Shown here piece by piece: positions 23,581 through 32,110 of a stretch of DNA of 64,000 bases. The notes below the pieces were generated by a model. The model saw only the letters and a list, made by a program, of their open reading frames with translations. It had not been told where the DNA came from and ran no database searches. The DNA is taken from the NCBI GenBank assembly GCA_965660075.1, contig CBFHYO010000019.1:3068-67067 (forward strand). The letters are read 5' to 3'. The stretch's first letter is position 1, and every line of letters starts with the position of its first letter. The position numbers and the translations under genes were made by a program. The stretch comes from CAYYFV01 sp965660075. Its GTDB lineage: Bacteria; Patescibacteriota; Gracilibacteria; UBA1369; GCA-2718715.

Positions 23581-24410
23581 TCTTTTAAAAAAAACAAAGA
23601 CAAAAAAACAAAACCCATAAACACTATAAACAGTGCAGAAATTGAAAGGTTAAAAGAAAAAGCAAAAAAAGAAGAAACAAACAGCACAAATGTAGAAAGA
23701 AGAATAGCAAAAGAAATCAACTGATCAGATTTATAGTAAAACAACCTAGCACATAAAATTGGAATAACATTTAAACCTAAAGTTAGAATCACTCCAACTA
23801 ATTCAAAAGACAAAATAACATTTGTAACCAACACCCCCAACTGCAGAAAATCAACTAGACTAGTATTAAAACCGCGAATACCCAGAGATTTATCATCAAA
23901 ACTTAATTCAGAAAACAAACGCTTGCAGAAGTTATAAACCAAAATATTGAAAATTAATAGCAATGACATTTTAAAAATCGCAACAGGCATTGTATAACCA
24001 AGCAAATTTATATTTTCGAAAAGTGAAAACTCAAGTGCTCCAAACAAAACGCTATCCGGATCTAAGTGTGTATTAGCAGCAAAGATATTTGTTAAAATTA
24101 ACCCCATAGCAAAAAAACCAGAAAAAAATACACCTATGATAGATTGTGAATGTTTCAAACTAAATTTAGATAAGTTCGAAATAAAATAAGTAATAATTGT
24201 AGAAACAAGAATAGAAAAAAAGACAAAAGCAAACGAATCCAAGGACCTTACAAGTAAAAAAACCAAAACAAGAATTGGCAAAACCGAGTGACTTATTGCA
24301 TCAATTAACATCCCCTGCCTTCTTTCAAAAAACCAAAAAGAAGAAAAAACATTATTGAGAATAACTAGGAATAATAAAATGAAAAGTTTATAAAAAATAT
24401 AATTATCCAT
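23562..24410 (-). CDS. Metal ABC transporter permease (ZnuB/TroC-D family), second copy
   Basis: The 282-residue protein has eight or nine hydrophobic helices. Family marks are the start FWFFERRQGMLIDAISHSVLP and the late ELVGVILTLGLNVIPILCARLF segment that contacts the ATPase. It overlaps the preceding permease gene by eight bases. With it, the ATPase and the binding protein it forms a Mn/Zn uptake system. Two different permeases suggest a heterodimeric channel, as in Treponema TroCD. Confidence 0.85.
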   Translation of the reverse strand: MDNYIFYKLFILLFLVILNNVFSSFWFFERRQGMLIDAISHSVLPILVLVFLLVRSLDSFAFVFFSILVSTIITYFISNLSKFSLKHSQSIIGVFFSGFFAMGLILTNIFAANTHLDPDSVLFGALEFSLFENINLLGYTMPVAIFKMSLLLIFNILVYNFCKRLFSELSFDDKSLGIRGFNTSLVDFLQLGVLVTNVILSFELVGVILTLGLNVIPILCARLFYYKSDQLISFAILLSTFVLFVSSFFAFSFNLSISALFIVFMGFVFLSLFFLKDYLIKL

Positions 24411-25215
24411 GCTTCACCTCCTTTAAAAAGACAATCCCCCTAGAAAATAGATAAACAACAAAATAGATAGAAATAAGCAACGGACCAGTAGCCAAACCAG
24501 AAACAGATGATGAGAGATATAGACAAACCCAAGAAACAAATAATATCAATGTTAAACCGTAGAAAAACAACTCATATAAATCTAAATTAAAAGAAGAAAC
24601 TATCGCAAATGGAATTAAAAATAAACCCGTAGTCAAAACCACCCCTGCAACCTTCAAGGATAAAACACACAACAAAATAGATAAAAACTTCAAAAACATT
24701 TTTAGTCTTGAATAAGTTTTACTTTGAGTTTCGAAAGAATTGCCAAGAAAAGAAATATTAAAACAAAATCTGCGACAAACAAATAAAGTTATTAACACCA
24801 ATAAAGACAAACAAGAAATTACAATAGAATCCAATAAAGACAAAGAAGCAATGTTTCCAAATAAAAACGTGTCAAAACCAAGTTTTGTAGATACACCTTT
24901 ATTTTGTAAAACATTCAAAAGAACAGTACCCATAGCAAACCCAAAAGAAATAAAAAATGCAAAAAGAGAATCAGAATTAAATTTAGAAAAAGCAAACAAG
25001 TGACGTTTTAAAATATCAAAAAGCCAAATAAAAAACACCGTAAAGAGAATTATATAAAATAAATCCAAGGAATTAAAAATTAAATAAGAAAGTAAAACGC
25101 CAGGAAATGCCAAATGAGAATAGACATCGGTAACTAACGATTGCCTTTGAAAAAAATAAAAACCACCAACCAAAAACATTGCCAAAGATAATAATATAAG
25201 AGTTATATACATCAT
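24403..25215 (-). CDS. Metal ABC transporter permease (ZnuB/TroC-D family), first copy
   Basis: The 270-residue membrane protein has seven or eight helices and the family segments FFQRQSLVTDVYSHLAFPGVLLSYL and LKVAGVVLTTGLFLIPFAIVSS. It begins with ATGATG overlapping the ATPase stop (ATGA). Sequence similarity to the next permease is visible in the same two regions but is low elsewhere, so the pair is an old duplication. Confidence 0.85.
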   Translation of the reverse strand: MMYITLILLSLAMFLVGGFYFFQRQSLVTDVYSHLAFPGVLLSYLIFNSLDLFYIILFTVFFIWLFDILKRHLFAFSKFNSDSLFAFFISFGFAMGTVLLNVLQNKGVSTKLGFDTFLFGNIASLSLLDSIVISCLSLLVLITLFVCRRFCFNISFLGNSFETQSKTYSRLKMFLKFLSILLCVLSLKVAGVVLTTGLFLIPFAIVSSFNLDLYELFFYGLTLILFVSWVCLYLSSSVSGLATGPLLISIYFVVYLFSRGIVFLKEVKHG

Positions 25216-25919
25216 ATATTCGCAAACAAATTATCTCCGTACAGTTTTTCTAAGTTTTTTTTCTTGAAAACTGTATCGACTTTTCCAGAAGCAACTACCG
25301 ACTTATTTAATAAAAGAATTTCATCAAAATATTCTTTAACGGAATTTAAATTATGATGCACCATTAAAACTGTGTTGCCTTGAGATGCAAAAGTTCTCAA
25401 AGTTTGGACTATAGATTTTTCAGATATGTGATCTATTGCATTAAAAGGTTCATCCAATATTAAAATTTTAGGATCACGCACAAACGCTCTTGCCAATAAA
25501 AGCTTTTGTTTTTGACCTCCTGATAAATCTGAAATTGGGTTATTTGCAAGAGCAGCCAACCCAAGTCGATTTAAAACCTCAATAACTTTATTTCGATTAT
25601 GCTCTGAATCTAGCTTCCAAAAATTAGCAGGAGTAACTAGTGCATTCAAAACTAATTCAAATACTGAAATTGGAAAATCCCAATCGTATTCAGATAATTG
25701 CGGTACATAAGCAATATCTTTTCGAATATCAATACCCTCCCAACTAACTGAACCTTCTTGCCTTGGAATAATGTTTAAAATAGCCTTCAGCAAAGTGGAT
25801 TTCCCAGAACCATTGGGACCAAGAATACCAAATATAGAACCTTTTTTAAGTGAAAAAGAAACTTGTTCTAAAACAAGATTGTTCGAATACGATACAGATA
25901 AGCGATTAACTTTTAACAT
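25212..25919 (-). CDS. Metal ABC transporter ATP-binding protein
   Basis: The 235-residue ATPase has Walker A GPNGSGKST, a Q-loop in VPQLSEYDWDFP, the ABC signature LSGGQKQK, Walker B ILILDEPF and the switch His in MVHHNLNSV. The PQ..DWDFP loop is typical of Zn/Mn-type (ZnuC/MntA) ATPases. It shares one base with the end of the binding-protein gene and overlaps the first permease. Confidence 0.93.
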   Translation of the reverse strand: MLKVNRLSVSYSNNLVLEQVSFSLKKGSIFGILGPNGSGKSTLLKAILNIIPRQEGSVSWEGIDIRKDIAYVPQLSEYDWDFPISVFELVLNALVTPANFWKLDSEHNRNKVIEVLNRLGLAALANNPISDLSGGQKQKLLLARAFVRDPKILILDEPFNAIDHISEKSIVQTLRTFASQGNTVLMVHHNLNSVKEYFDEILLLNKSVVASGKVDTVFKKKNLEKLYGDNLFANI

Positions 25920-26839
25920 TAATTTAGAGAGTTAAAAATAGTATCTACATTATATTTAAACATTTTTATAAATGTATTATAACCAGAAGAATCTGAACCA
26001 AGTGAATCAGCAAATAAATAACCACCTAATTGTGTATTTTGTCCCATTCTTTGAACAGAATCAAGAACACTCATTAAGTCTCTATTAGAAACACTATCCT
26101 CTACAAAAATAGACTTAAGTTGATTTTCGATTATGACAGACTCCATTAATTTTTTATCATGCAAACTATAGTCAGAACTTGTATTAACTCCTTTTAAAGT
26201 AAGAATATTAAAATTATATTTACGTCCAAAGTAAGAAAAAGCGTCATGAGTAGTAATTAACCATCTTTGAGAATCGGCAATAGATGACAACTTTTCTTGT
26301 GCATATAAATCTAATTCTGTTAATTCATCTAGATAATCTAGAGCATTCGCGCTTATCAAATTAGAGTGTTTTGGATACTGTTTTGACAATGATCCTGCAA
26401 TCTGCTCGACAACTAAAGAAAATAAATCTAAATCAAACCAAATATGAGGATCTATTTCGTTATCATGCTTGATTAAACTTTCAGTATTGATTAATTCACC
26501 AACAAAATAAGTAGGTTTAGTTTTAGACACAGACTCTAAGGCTGGACGCATTTGAGCTTCTAAATTTAGACCTAAAGCTAAAATCAAATCCGCTTGGTTT
26601 ATTTTTGAAATGTCATCTAAACCAGGCACATACACATGTGGATCTGTACCAGATGGCAAAAGTAACTTTCTATCAATCTCAGACGGTAGTACATGATCTA
26701 CAACATCGTGTATCATGCCAATTGTGGAAAGAACGAATGGCTTTTGATTTACAACTTCTTGAGTAGTAGAATCGGTAACAAAAAACCCAAAAAGAAATAC
26801 TAAAATTAATATTAGACCTAGCTTTGTAAATTTCAACAT
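25919..26839 (-). CDS. Metal-binding protein of Zn/Mn ABC transporter (TroA/ZnuA family)
   Basis: The 306-residue protein has an N-terminal hydrophobic segment without a lipobox Cys, so it is probably held by an uncleaved membrane helix. Metal ligands line up with TroA: H68 in PSGTDPHVY, His in DPHIWFD, His in THDAFSYFGRKY and Asp in FADSLG. There is no His-rich loop of the kind found in many zinc-specific ZnuA proteins, so manganese, zinc or iron are all possible. It is the first gene of the four-gene operon and is divergent from polX. Confidence 0.9.
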   Translation of the reverse strand: MLKFTKLGLILILVFLFGFFVTDSTTQEVVNQKPFVLSTIGMIHDVVDHVLPSEIDRKLLLPSGTDPHVYVPGLDDISKINQADLILALGLNLEAQMRPALESVSKTKPTYFVGELINTESLIKHDNEIDPHIWFDLDLFSLVVEQIAGSLSKQYPKHSNLISANALDYLDELTELDLYAQEKLSSIADSQRWLITTHDAFSYFGRKYNFNILTLKGVNTSSDYSLHDKKLMESVIIENQLKSIFVEDSVSNRDLMSVLDSVQRMGQNTQLGGYLFADSLGSDSSGYNTFIKMFKYNVDTIFNSLN

Positions 26840-26894
26840 TAAAAAAATTAGAGTATATTATAATAAAACAAATAAATAATAATAAAAAGACAAT

Positions 26895-28187
26895 ATGAGT
26901 GATTTAAACACAAATAGAGAACTAGTAAAGTTATTTATCAAACTAGCGAAACTATACACGTTAAGGGCAGCTAAAAATGATTTTTTTAGAGTAAGGTCAT
27001 CACAAAACACAGCACAAGTAATTGAAAACATGCAAGACCCAATTGAATCATTTATAGATTTAGAAAATGAAAAATTCAAAAACAAGATAAGCGGAATAGG
27101 AAAAGCATCTGAAGATAAAATTATAGAATTTATAAAAACTCAAGAATGTGAAGAAATAAACGAACTGTTGCAAATATACCCACAAGGACTTTTAGACATG
27201 ATGGAAATAAAAGGACTTGGACCCAAAAAAGCATTTGCACTCTATGAAAAATTTGGTGTAGATAACATAGAGAAACTCAAACAAATCTTGCAAGAGCCAG
27301 AAAAACTATCTGAATTAAGTATTAAAGAAAAAACAATTGCAAATTTAAAAGAAGCAATTCAAGAAGAGTATACAAATAAAAAAAGGCATAATATCTCGGA
27401 TATTTACGATGAAATCATGCAGCTAAAAAACGAATGCCAAAAACTAGAATATGTACTCGAGGTTCATATTGCTGGATCATTTAGAAGACTCGAAAAAACA
27501 ATTGGAGATATCGATATAATAATCACTTGTGAGAAAAAGCACAGACAAGCAATAATAGATTCATATAGTAAATTAAATACATTTAAAAAAATCATAAACT
27601 CTGGAGAAACAAAAGTAACTGCAATTCTTAAATCCTCTATTGGAGTTGATTTAAGATTAATCGACAAAGAACAAATTGGATCCTGTCTTCAATACTTCAC
27701 AGGAAACAGAGCACACAATATTAAAATTAGACAGATTGCAAAAGACAAAGGATGGAAAATAAATGAATATGGACTATTTGATGAAAATGACAACTTACTA
27801 GAATCACAAAGTGAGACAAAAATTTATGAATTACTAGACCTACAATTTGTACCACCTACTTTAAGATCTGGTTCTCAAGAAATTGAAGATGCGCAGAATA
27901 ACAATTTGAGATTCGTGACATATTCAAATTTAAAAAATGAATTAAATCTAGACAGCAAAAAACTCCCTCCTAAAATTTTTATAATCCAAACAAACAAAGA
28001 ACAAGCTATAGAAAAAACCTTAACACAAGTGCATGTGCTTGGTAAAAATCCAAAGCAAAAATTTGCATTTGATAATTCAAATAAAGAACTTGGTATTCAA
28101 ATTTGCCAAAAATGCAATATACAAGCAAATCAAATCCTTAATTGTATTGATGAATCAGAATTAAACAAAACATTAGAAGAAATTTAA
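26895..28187 (+). CDS. Family-X DNA polymerase lacking the PHP exonuclease domain
   Basis: The 430-residue protein carries the PolX N-terminal helix-hairpin-helix DNA-binding part (about 1-120: ISGIGKASEDKI, EIKGLGPKKAFALYEKF). The polymerase-beta palm has GSFRR (194-198), GDIDIII with D205 and D207, and VDLRLI with D252. The nucleotide pocket YFTGNRAHN and the late LLDLQFVPPTLRSG motif follow. Bacterial PolX usually continues for about 230 residues with a PHP 3'-5' exonuclease. Here only about 100 residues follow, with no PHP His/Asp metal motifs. It is probably a gap-filling polymerase without proofreading. Confidence 0.88.
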   Translation: MSDLNTNRELVKLFIKLAKLYTLRAAKNDFFRVRSSQNTAQVIENMQDPIESFIDLENEKFKNKISGIGKASEDKIIEFIKTQECEEINELLQIYPQGLLDMMEIKGLGPKKAFALYEKFGVDNIEKLKQILQEPEKLSELSIKEKTIANLKEAIQEEYTNKKRHNISDIYDEIMQLKNECQKLEYVLEVHIAGSFRRLEKTIGDIDIIITCEKKHRQAIIDSYSKLNTFKKIINSGETKVTAILKSSIGVDLRLIDKEQIGSCLQYFTGNRAHNIKIRQIAKDKGWKINEYGLFDENDNLLESQSETKIYELLDLQFVPPTLRSGSQEIEDAQNNNLRFVTYSNLKNELNLDSKKLPPKIFIIQTNKEQAIEKTLTQVHVLGKNPKQKFAFDNSNKELGIQICQKCNIQANQILNCIDESELNKTLEEI

Positions 28188-28256
28188 GCAAGAGAATAAG
28201 TTTGTCAAAAACACAACCTTCGACATATCTTATATTCTTATAAATCCCCCTTCGCC

Positions 28257-29129
28257 ATGCTTTTTTCGTATTTAGAAAAAACAAAACAAATATGTATTAT
28301 CGCACATAAAAATCCCGATCTAGACACGCTTTGTGCAGCACAAAGTTTATATAATACTATTAAAAATTCTATAAATACGCACTTAGTATGTATCGATAAA
28401 ATTCCGGCAAGATACAAAAAAATCATTGATTACAAGCAATGGAAAACAGAAATACCAGAAAAAACAAAAAAAATAATAACATTAGATTGTAGTAATTGGG
28501 AACGAACTGGATTTGAATTAAAACCGGGATTTAATATATTAAATTTCGATCACCATAACACAAACAGCAATTTTGGTAACTACAACTATGTTATTAAGGA
28601 TGCAAGCTCAACATGTGAAATGCTCGCAGAGATAATCTTTAGATACAACATTAAACCATCAACAAAGACTGCTACACTTTTACTCAGCGGTATTTACGAT
28701 GATACAGATAGCTTAAAATTACCAAACACATCATCGAACACTCTTAAAATTTGTAGAAAATTAATTAAATGTAATGCGAACTTAAAACAGGTGATTGAAA
28801 ATATACAACCAAAGTTTAAATCACTTCAATTAAAAAAAATCGGTATCATTTTAAGTCAAACATATATTAACAAAGCAAATGTAGCTATTTGCGTGCAAAA
28901 TGGTTCTCACGCAGAAGACCACCAAGAAACAATAGTAAAATTAATTGACCAAATACCTAATACAAAATTTAGCTTACTTTTAACAAGAAATCATCAAAAA
29001 CTACTTCGCGGTAGCCTTAGAAGCAATAATAGCAATACAGACGTATCTAAAATAGCTAAAAAATATGGAGGAGGTGGACACAAAAAAGCTGCAGGATTTA
29101 TCTGCAGCGAAGATTTAATTAAGTTGTAA
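28257..29129 (+). CDS. DHH-family phosphoesterase (NrnA-like)
   Basis: The 290-residue protein has the DHH motifs HKNPDLDTL (H17, D21, D23), TLDCSN, FDHHNTN and GIYDDTDSL. The C-terminal DHHA1 domain ends in GGGGHKKAAGF. NrnA-type enzymes degrade nanoRNAs and in some lineages pAp or cyclic dinucleotides. The spacing is normal, but the usual GIYTDTG is GIYDDTD, so the substrate is uncertain. The gene stands alone between polX and the convergent VIT1 gene, four bases from the latter. Confidence 0.85.
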   Translation: MLFSYLEKTKQICIIAHKNPDLDTLCAAQSLYNTIKNSINTHLVCIDKIPARYKKIIDYKQWKTEIPEKTKKIITLDCSNWERTGFELKPGFNILNFDHHNTNSNFGNYNYVIKDASSTCEMLAEIIFRYNIKPSTKTATLLLSGIYDDTDSLKLPNTSSNTLKICRKLIKCNANLKQVIENIQPKFKSLQLKKIGIILSQTYINKANVAICVQNGSHAEDHQETIVKLIDQIPNTKFSLLLTRNHQKLLRGSLRSNNSNTDVSKIAKKYGGGGHKKAAGFICSEDLIKL

Positions 29130-29133
29130 AAAC

Positions 29134-29649
29134 TTAAGCTAGAAGAGATTCAATGTAGAATCCTATACCATAAGAAATACCAGCAGCAATGGCACCAACC
29201 ATCATAGTTTCAAATCCTTCATAAAACTTGTTTTTCTTTACAAAGTAACCTTTACAAAACCCTACAAAAAACAGGGCTAAAAGTGTTAACACGCATGCTA
29301 ACTTAAATGTAAATTCACCACTCAAATTTAACCAAGGTTGAATTACATAAGCACTCAATGGTACAGAACCAAGAATAATAAATGCTATAAAAGTAGACCA
29401 TGCTCCAAGCAATGGTTTTACATGTTTAGCTAACTTAGGATCCTGATCTAACTCGGCTTTATCAGACAAATACTTACTAGCTGCCATAGAAAAACCATCA
29501 GCAAAAAGATTTGCAAAACCCATAATTAAAATAATAATTACAGGCAAAGCACCACCCTCCACTGCAGAAACAACTGCAAATGTAGTTATAATTCCGTCGA
29601 TCGAACCATACACAAAGTCTGGCAACCAGTTATATTCTGAATTAAACAT
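29134..29649 (-). CDS. VIT1/CCC1 family Fe2+/Mn2+ transporter
   Basis: The 171-residue membrane protein matches bacterial VIT1/CCC1 transporters. It has DFVYGSIDGIITTFAVVSAVEGG in helix 1, FANLFADGFSMAASKYLSDKAE with the acidic metal-handling positions, and three further helices ending in AAGISYGIGFYI. The family moves Fe2+ or Mn2+ out of the cytosol, often against H+. It overlaps the Ca2+/cation antiporter gene by eight bases, forming a cation-export pair, and faces the Mn/Zn uptake system 2.3 kb away. Confidence 0.88.
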   Translation of the reverse strand: MFNSEYNWLPDFVYGSIDGIITTFAVVSAVEGGALPVIIILIMGFANLFADGFSMAASKYLSDKAELDQDPKLAKHVKPLLGAWSTFIAFIILGSVPLSAYVIQPWLNLSGEFTFKLACVLTLLALFFVGFCKGYFVKKNKFYEGFETMMVGAIAAGISYGIGFYIESLLA

Positions 29650-30613
29650 TTGTCATAATTTTAAAAACCATAAAAGCAAAATATGCTATTAAAAATAGTA
29701 CACCTTGATATCTTTGGAGTAAATGTTTTCGACCAACAAACATAAATAAAAACAATAATAAAGACGCACCAATTGCAGCGTACATATCAACATTATTATT
29801 TACTGCGTCAAAAGGTAAAGGTCGAATAAGAGAAGATAAACCTAAAATCCAGAATACATTAAAAATATTAGATCCAACAGTGTTACCAACAGCAATATCT
29901 GCATTTTGTTTTTTTGCAGCAGCATAGGAAGTTGCCAACTCTGGAAGTGATGTACCAATTGCAACAACGGTTAAACCAATAAGAGCTTCTGTCATATTAA
30001 AGGATTTTGCAATAAAAACAGCACCATCCACAATCCATTTACCACCTAAAGCTAAACCAATCATGCCAAAAAGAACATACAGAGATGATTTTGAAACACT
30101 AAGAACTTCTACTTCTTCATCTGTAGACTCATCTATAGACTCATCTGTGTTTTTTGCAATTCCAAAACTGTAATACATAAAGATAATAAAGAAAGAAATT
30201 AAGCTTATACCATCTATTCGAGAAATTGCATTGGCACTGGCATTATCAAAAATCACATCATTTGCCATAAAAAATACTAGTACAATAGCAAGTAAACTTA
30301 GAGGTATTTCTTTCCAAACTGTATTAGATTTAACCTTTAAAGGATAAATCACAGATGCCACCCCTAGAATAAGAAGCATGTTAGCTAGATTAGAACCAAG
30401 CACATTACTAATAGCCAAATCTGAACTACCATTAAAAGATGCAAAAAGATTAACAATCAACTCAGGTGCAGATGTACCAAAAGCAACAATTGTTAAACCA
30501 ATCACAAGATTAGAAATATTAAAACGCTTTGCAATAGATGCTGAACCATCAACCAAGTAGTCTGCCCCCTTGATTAATAGAACAAATCCCAAAGCAAATA
30601 ATGTATAAATCAT
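29642..30613 (-). CDS. Calcium/sodium antiporter (CaCA family, YrbG-like)
   Basis: The 323-residue protein has ten predicted helices in two homologous halves. The alpha-repeats are GTSAPELIVNLFASF and GTSLPELATSYAAA, which carry the ion-binding Glu residues. A short acidic cytoplasmic loop (DESIDESTDEEVEV) joins the halves. It would exchange Ca2+ for Na+ or H+. A TATAAT lies 30 to 40 bases before the start. It is the first gene of the pair with VIT1/CCC1. Confidence 0.9.
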   Translation of the reverse strand: MIYTLFALGFVLLIKGADYLVDGSASIAKRFNISNLVIGLTIVAFGTSAPELIVNLFASFNGSSDLAISNVLGSNLANMLLILGVASVIYPLKVKSNTVWKEIPLSLLAIVLVFFMANDVIFDNASANAISRIDGISLISFFIIFMYYSFGIAKNTDESIDESTDEEVEVLSVSKSSLYVLFGMIGLALGGKWIVDGAVFIAKSFNMTEALIGLTVVAIGTSLPELATSYAAAKKQNADIAVGNTVGSNIFNVFWILGLSSLIRPLPFDAVNNNVDMYAAIGASLLLFLFMFVGRKHLLQRYQGVLFLIAYFAFMVFKIMTNV

Positions 30614-30668
30614 ACTTTAAAATTATAAATTTGATTTAATTATAAAAGATTTATACAAATAAATAAAT

Positions 30669-32003
30669 TTATTTTTTTATACTACTAATTAACTGACTAC
30701 AAAGAGCACTCACCAAAGAAGATGCATTAGAGCTTTTTGAATTAAGAAACACAGATATTTGATTCTTAAATTCATCATGGTAACGATGAAACATACTTGA
30801 AACCCTTTCATTAGTTGGGTCAAGTGCATATTGCTTAAGCCAGTAAGCAAACTCTTGAACCATAGATCCCTTTGGTTTAATTACTTTAAAACCTCTAAAA
30901 AGAAAGTTTGATTTTAACTTTTCAGAAATAGTAGACTTACTCTCCAACACCCCCTCTACGCACTTAGACAAAAAGAAATCAACACATTCAGATGCCTGAG
31001 ACCTTTCTTGATTAGTAGCTGTTGAATAAGTGGTTAAATCAATAATTTCTTTTATTAATCCAGTAACTAAATTGGGATTGGATCCTTTTGATTGTTTAAA
31101 AAACCCTCTAACACGAGAATTACATTCCGAAACTTTAGATTGTAACAGTTTAGACTTCGCTATTGCTGATTTATCAAAACAGACATTCTTGTATGCAAAT
31201 TTAAGGGCATATAAATTTCGATTTAAAATTGTAATCACATCAGTTGGGTTGGTACCTCTAAACAACAAGTTCTTGGCAGTAGCAAATAAATCTTGTAATT
31301 CTGGAGTGTTCACAGCATAACATTTCAAAAAAGTTTCTATACAAACGCTTGCACCAGACTCAAAGTTTATGTACAAAGAGTCATTGGAAAATTGAAAAGA
31401 ATCGAGTTTAAATGCAGAATTTCTAAGAACTTCAGTTGTGTCTATTCGACCATTAACTTGATTCTTGGAACTTTTAGGAAAGAAAAATGATTTTGTACGC
31501 TCCAGTAGAGACGGGGGTTTTGGTTGATTTAAATTATCTAAACGTGATTGAATCAAAGCTCTTTGCTTATTAGTAAGTTTACGAGCTGTATAAATCCTTC
31601 CTCCAGATGGAGTTATAATAGGTTCCCACCCGGGGAAATAGTCCACTCTAAAATCTGTTTTTTGTGGCTGCAAAGTACTTTCGTCAAAAGTTTCTAAAGA
31701 TACATCGTTAACCAAATCGATATCTGGCAAATCCAGATATTGATAATTGTATCCTTCTTGAGCTCGAGGTTTTGATACTCTTTTTACTTGTGAACGTACC
31801 TTATCTGTAGCAGACTCGAAAACATTTTCAAGGTCAAAATAATTCTGAGCAGAAGAATCAAAAGTAGAAACGCTAGATGGCGATTCAAGATTACTTTGCT
31901 CTACATAAGTACTGTGATTGCGAGAACCAGAACGCGATCTTTGAGAAGGATTTATTGAAGATTCAACATGACTAAGGGTATAGTCAGACAAATTAGCTAT
32001 CAT
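30669..32003 (-). CDS. Unknown protein downstream of the PP2C membrane phosphatase
   Basis: I do not recognise this protein (444 residues from the preferred start). Residues 1-150 are Ser/Asp-rich and look disordered. A Lys/Arg-rich, Pro-containing stretch follows (about 140-190). The rest is helical (about 195-444) without membrane segments. It was placed at ATG 32003 because the in-frame ATG at 32063 lies inside the -35 box of a strong promoter. Its neighbour is the 1230-residue PP2C-like membrane protein. The Ser-rich N-terminus would suit a phosphorylated substrate, but that is only a suggestion. Confidence 0.6.
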   Translation of the reverse strand: MIANLSDYTLSHVESSINPSQRSRSGSRNHSTYVEQSNLESPSSVSTFDSSAQNYFDLENVFESATDKVRSQVKRVSKPRAQEGYNYQYLDLPDIDLVNDVSLETFDESTLQPQKTDFRVDYFPGWEPIITPSGGRIYTARKLTNKQRALIQSRLDNLNQPKPPSLLERTKSFFFPKSSKNQVNGRIDTTEVLRNSAFKLDSFQFSNDSLYINFESGASVCIETFLKCYAVNTPELQDLFATAKNLLFRGTNPTDVITILNRNLYALKFAYKNVCFDKSAIAKSKLLQSKVSECNSRVRGFFKQSKGSNPNLVTGLIKEIIDLTTYSTATNQERSQASECVDFFLSKCVEGVLESKSTISEKLKSNFLFRGFKVIKPKGSMVQEFAYWLKQYALDPTNERVSSMFHRYHDEFKNQISVFLNSKSSNASSLVSALCSQLISSIKK

Positions 32004-32034
32004 TTTAAAAGGGGGGTAAATATAACTATAGTAT

Positions 32035-32063
32035 ATTTTACCCACCCAAAACGGCTTTAACAA
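32035..32063 (-). promoter_or_regulatory. Promoter of the 30669-32003 gene
   Basis: On the minus strand TTGTTA (32063-32058), 17 bp and TAAAAT (32040-32035). It lies wholly in front of ATG 32003 and covers the alternative ATG at 32063. The gene can therefore be transcribed separately from the phosphatase gene upstream. Confidence 0.65.
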
Positions 32064-32110
32064 GCCATATTAAATCATTCTATTTGCAACTTGGCAATAA
32101 GATTGTAATG

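Noticed and set aside
32004..32063. ATG at 32063 as start of the unknown gene downstream of the phosphatase
   Set aside because: It overlaps the -35 box of a strong promoter; ATG 32003 lies properly downstream.
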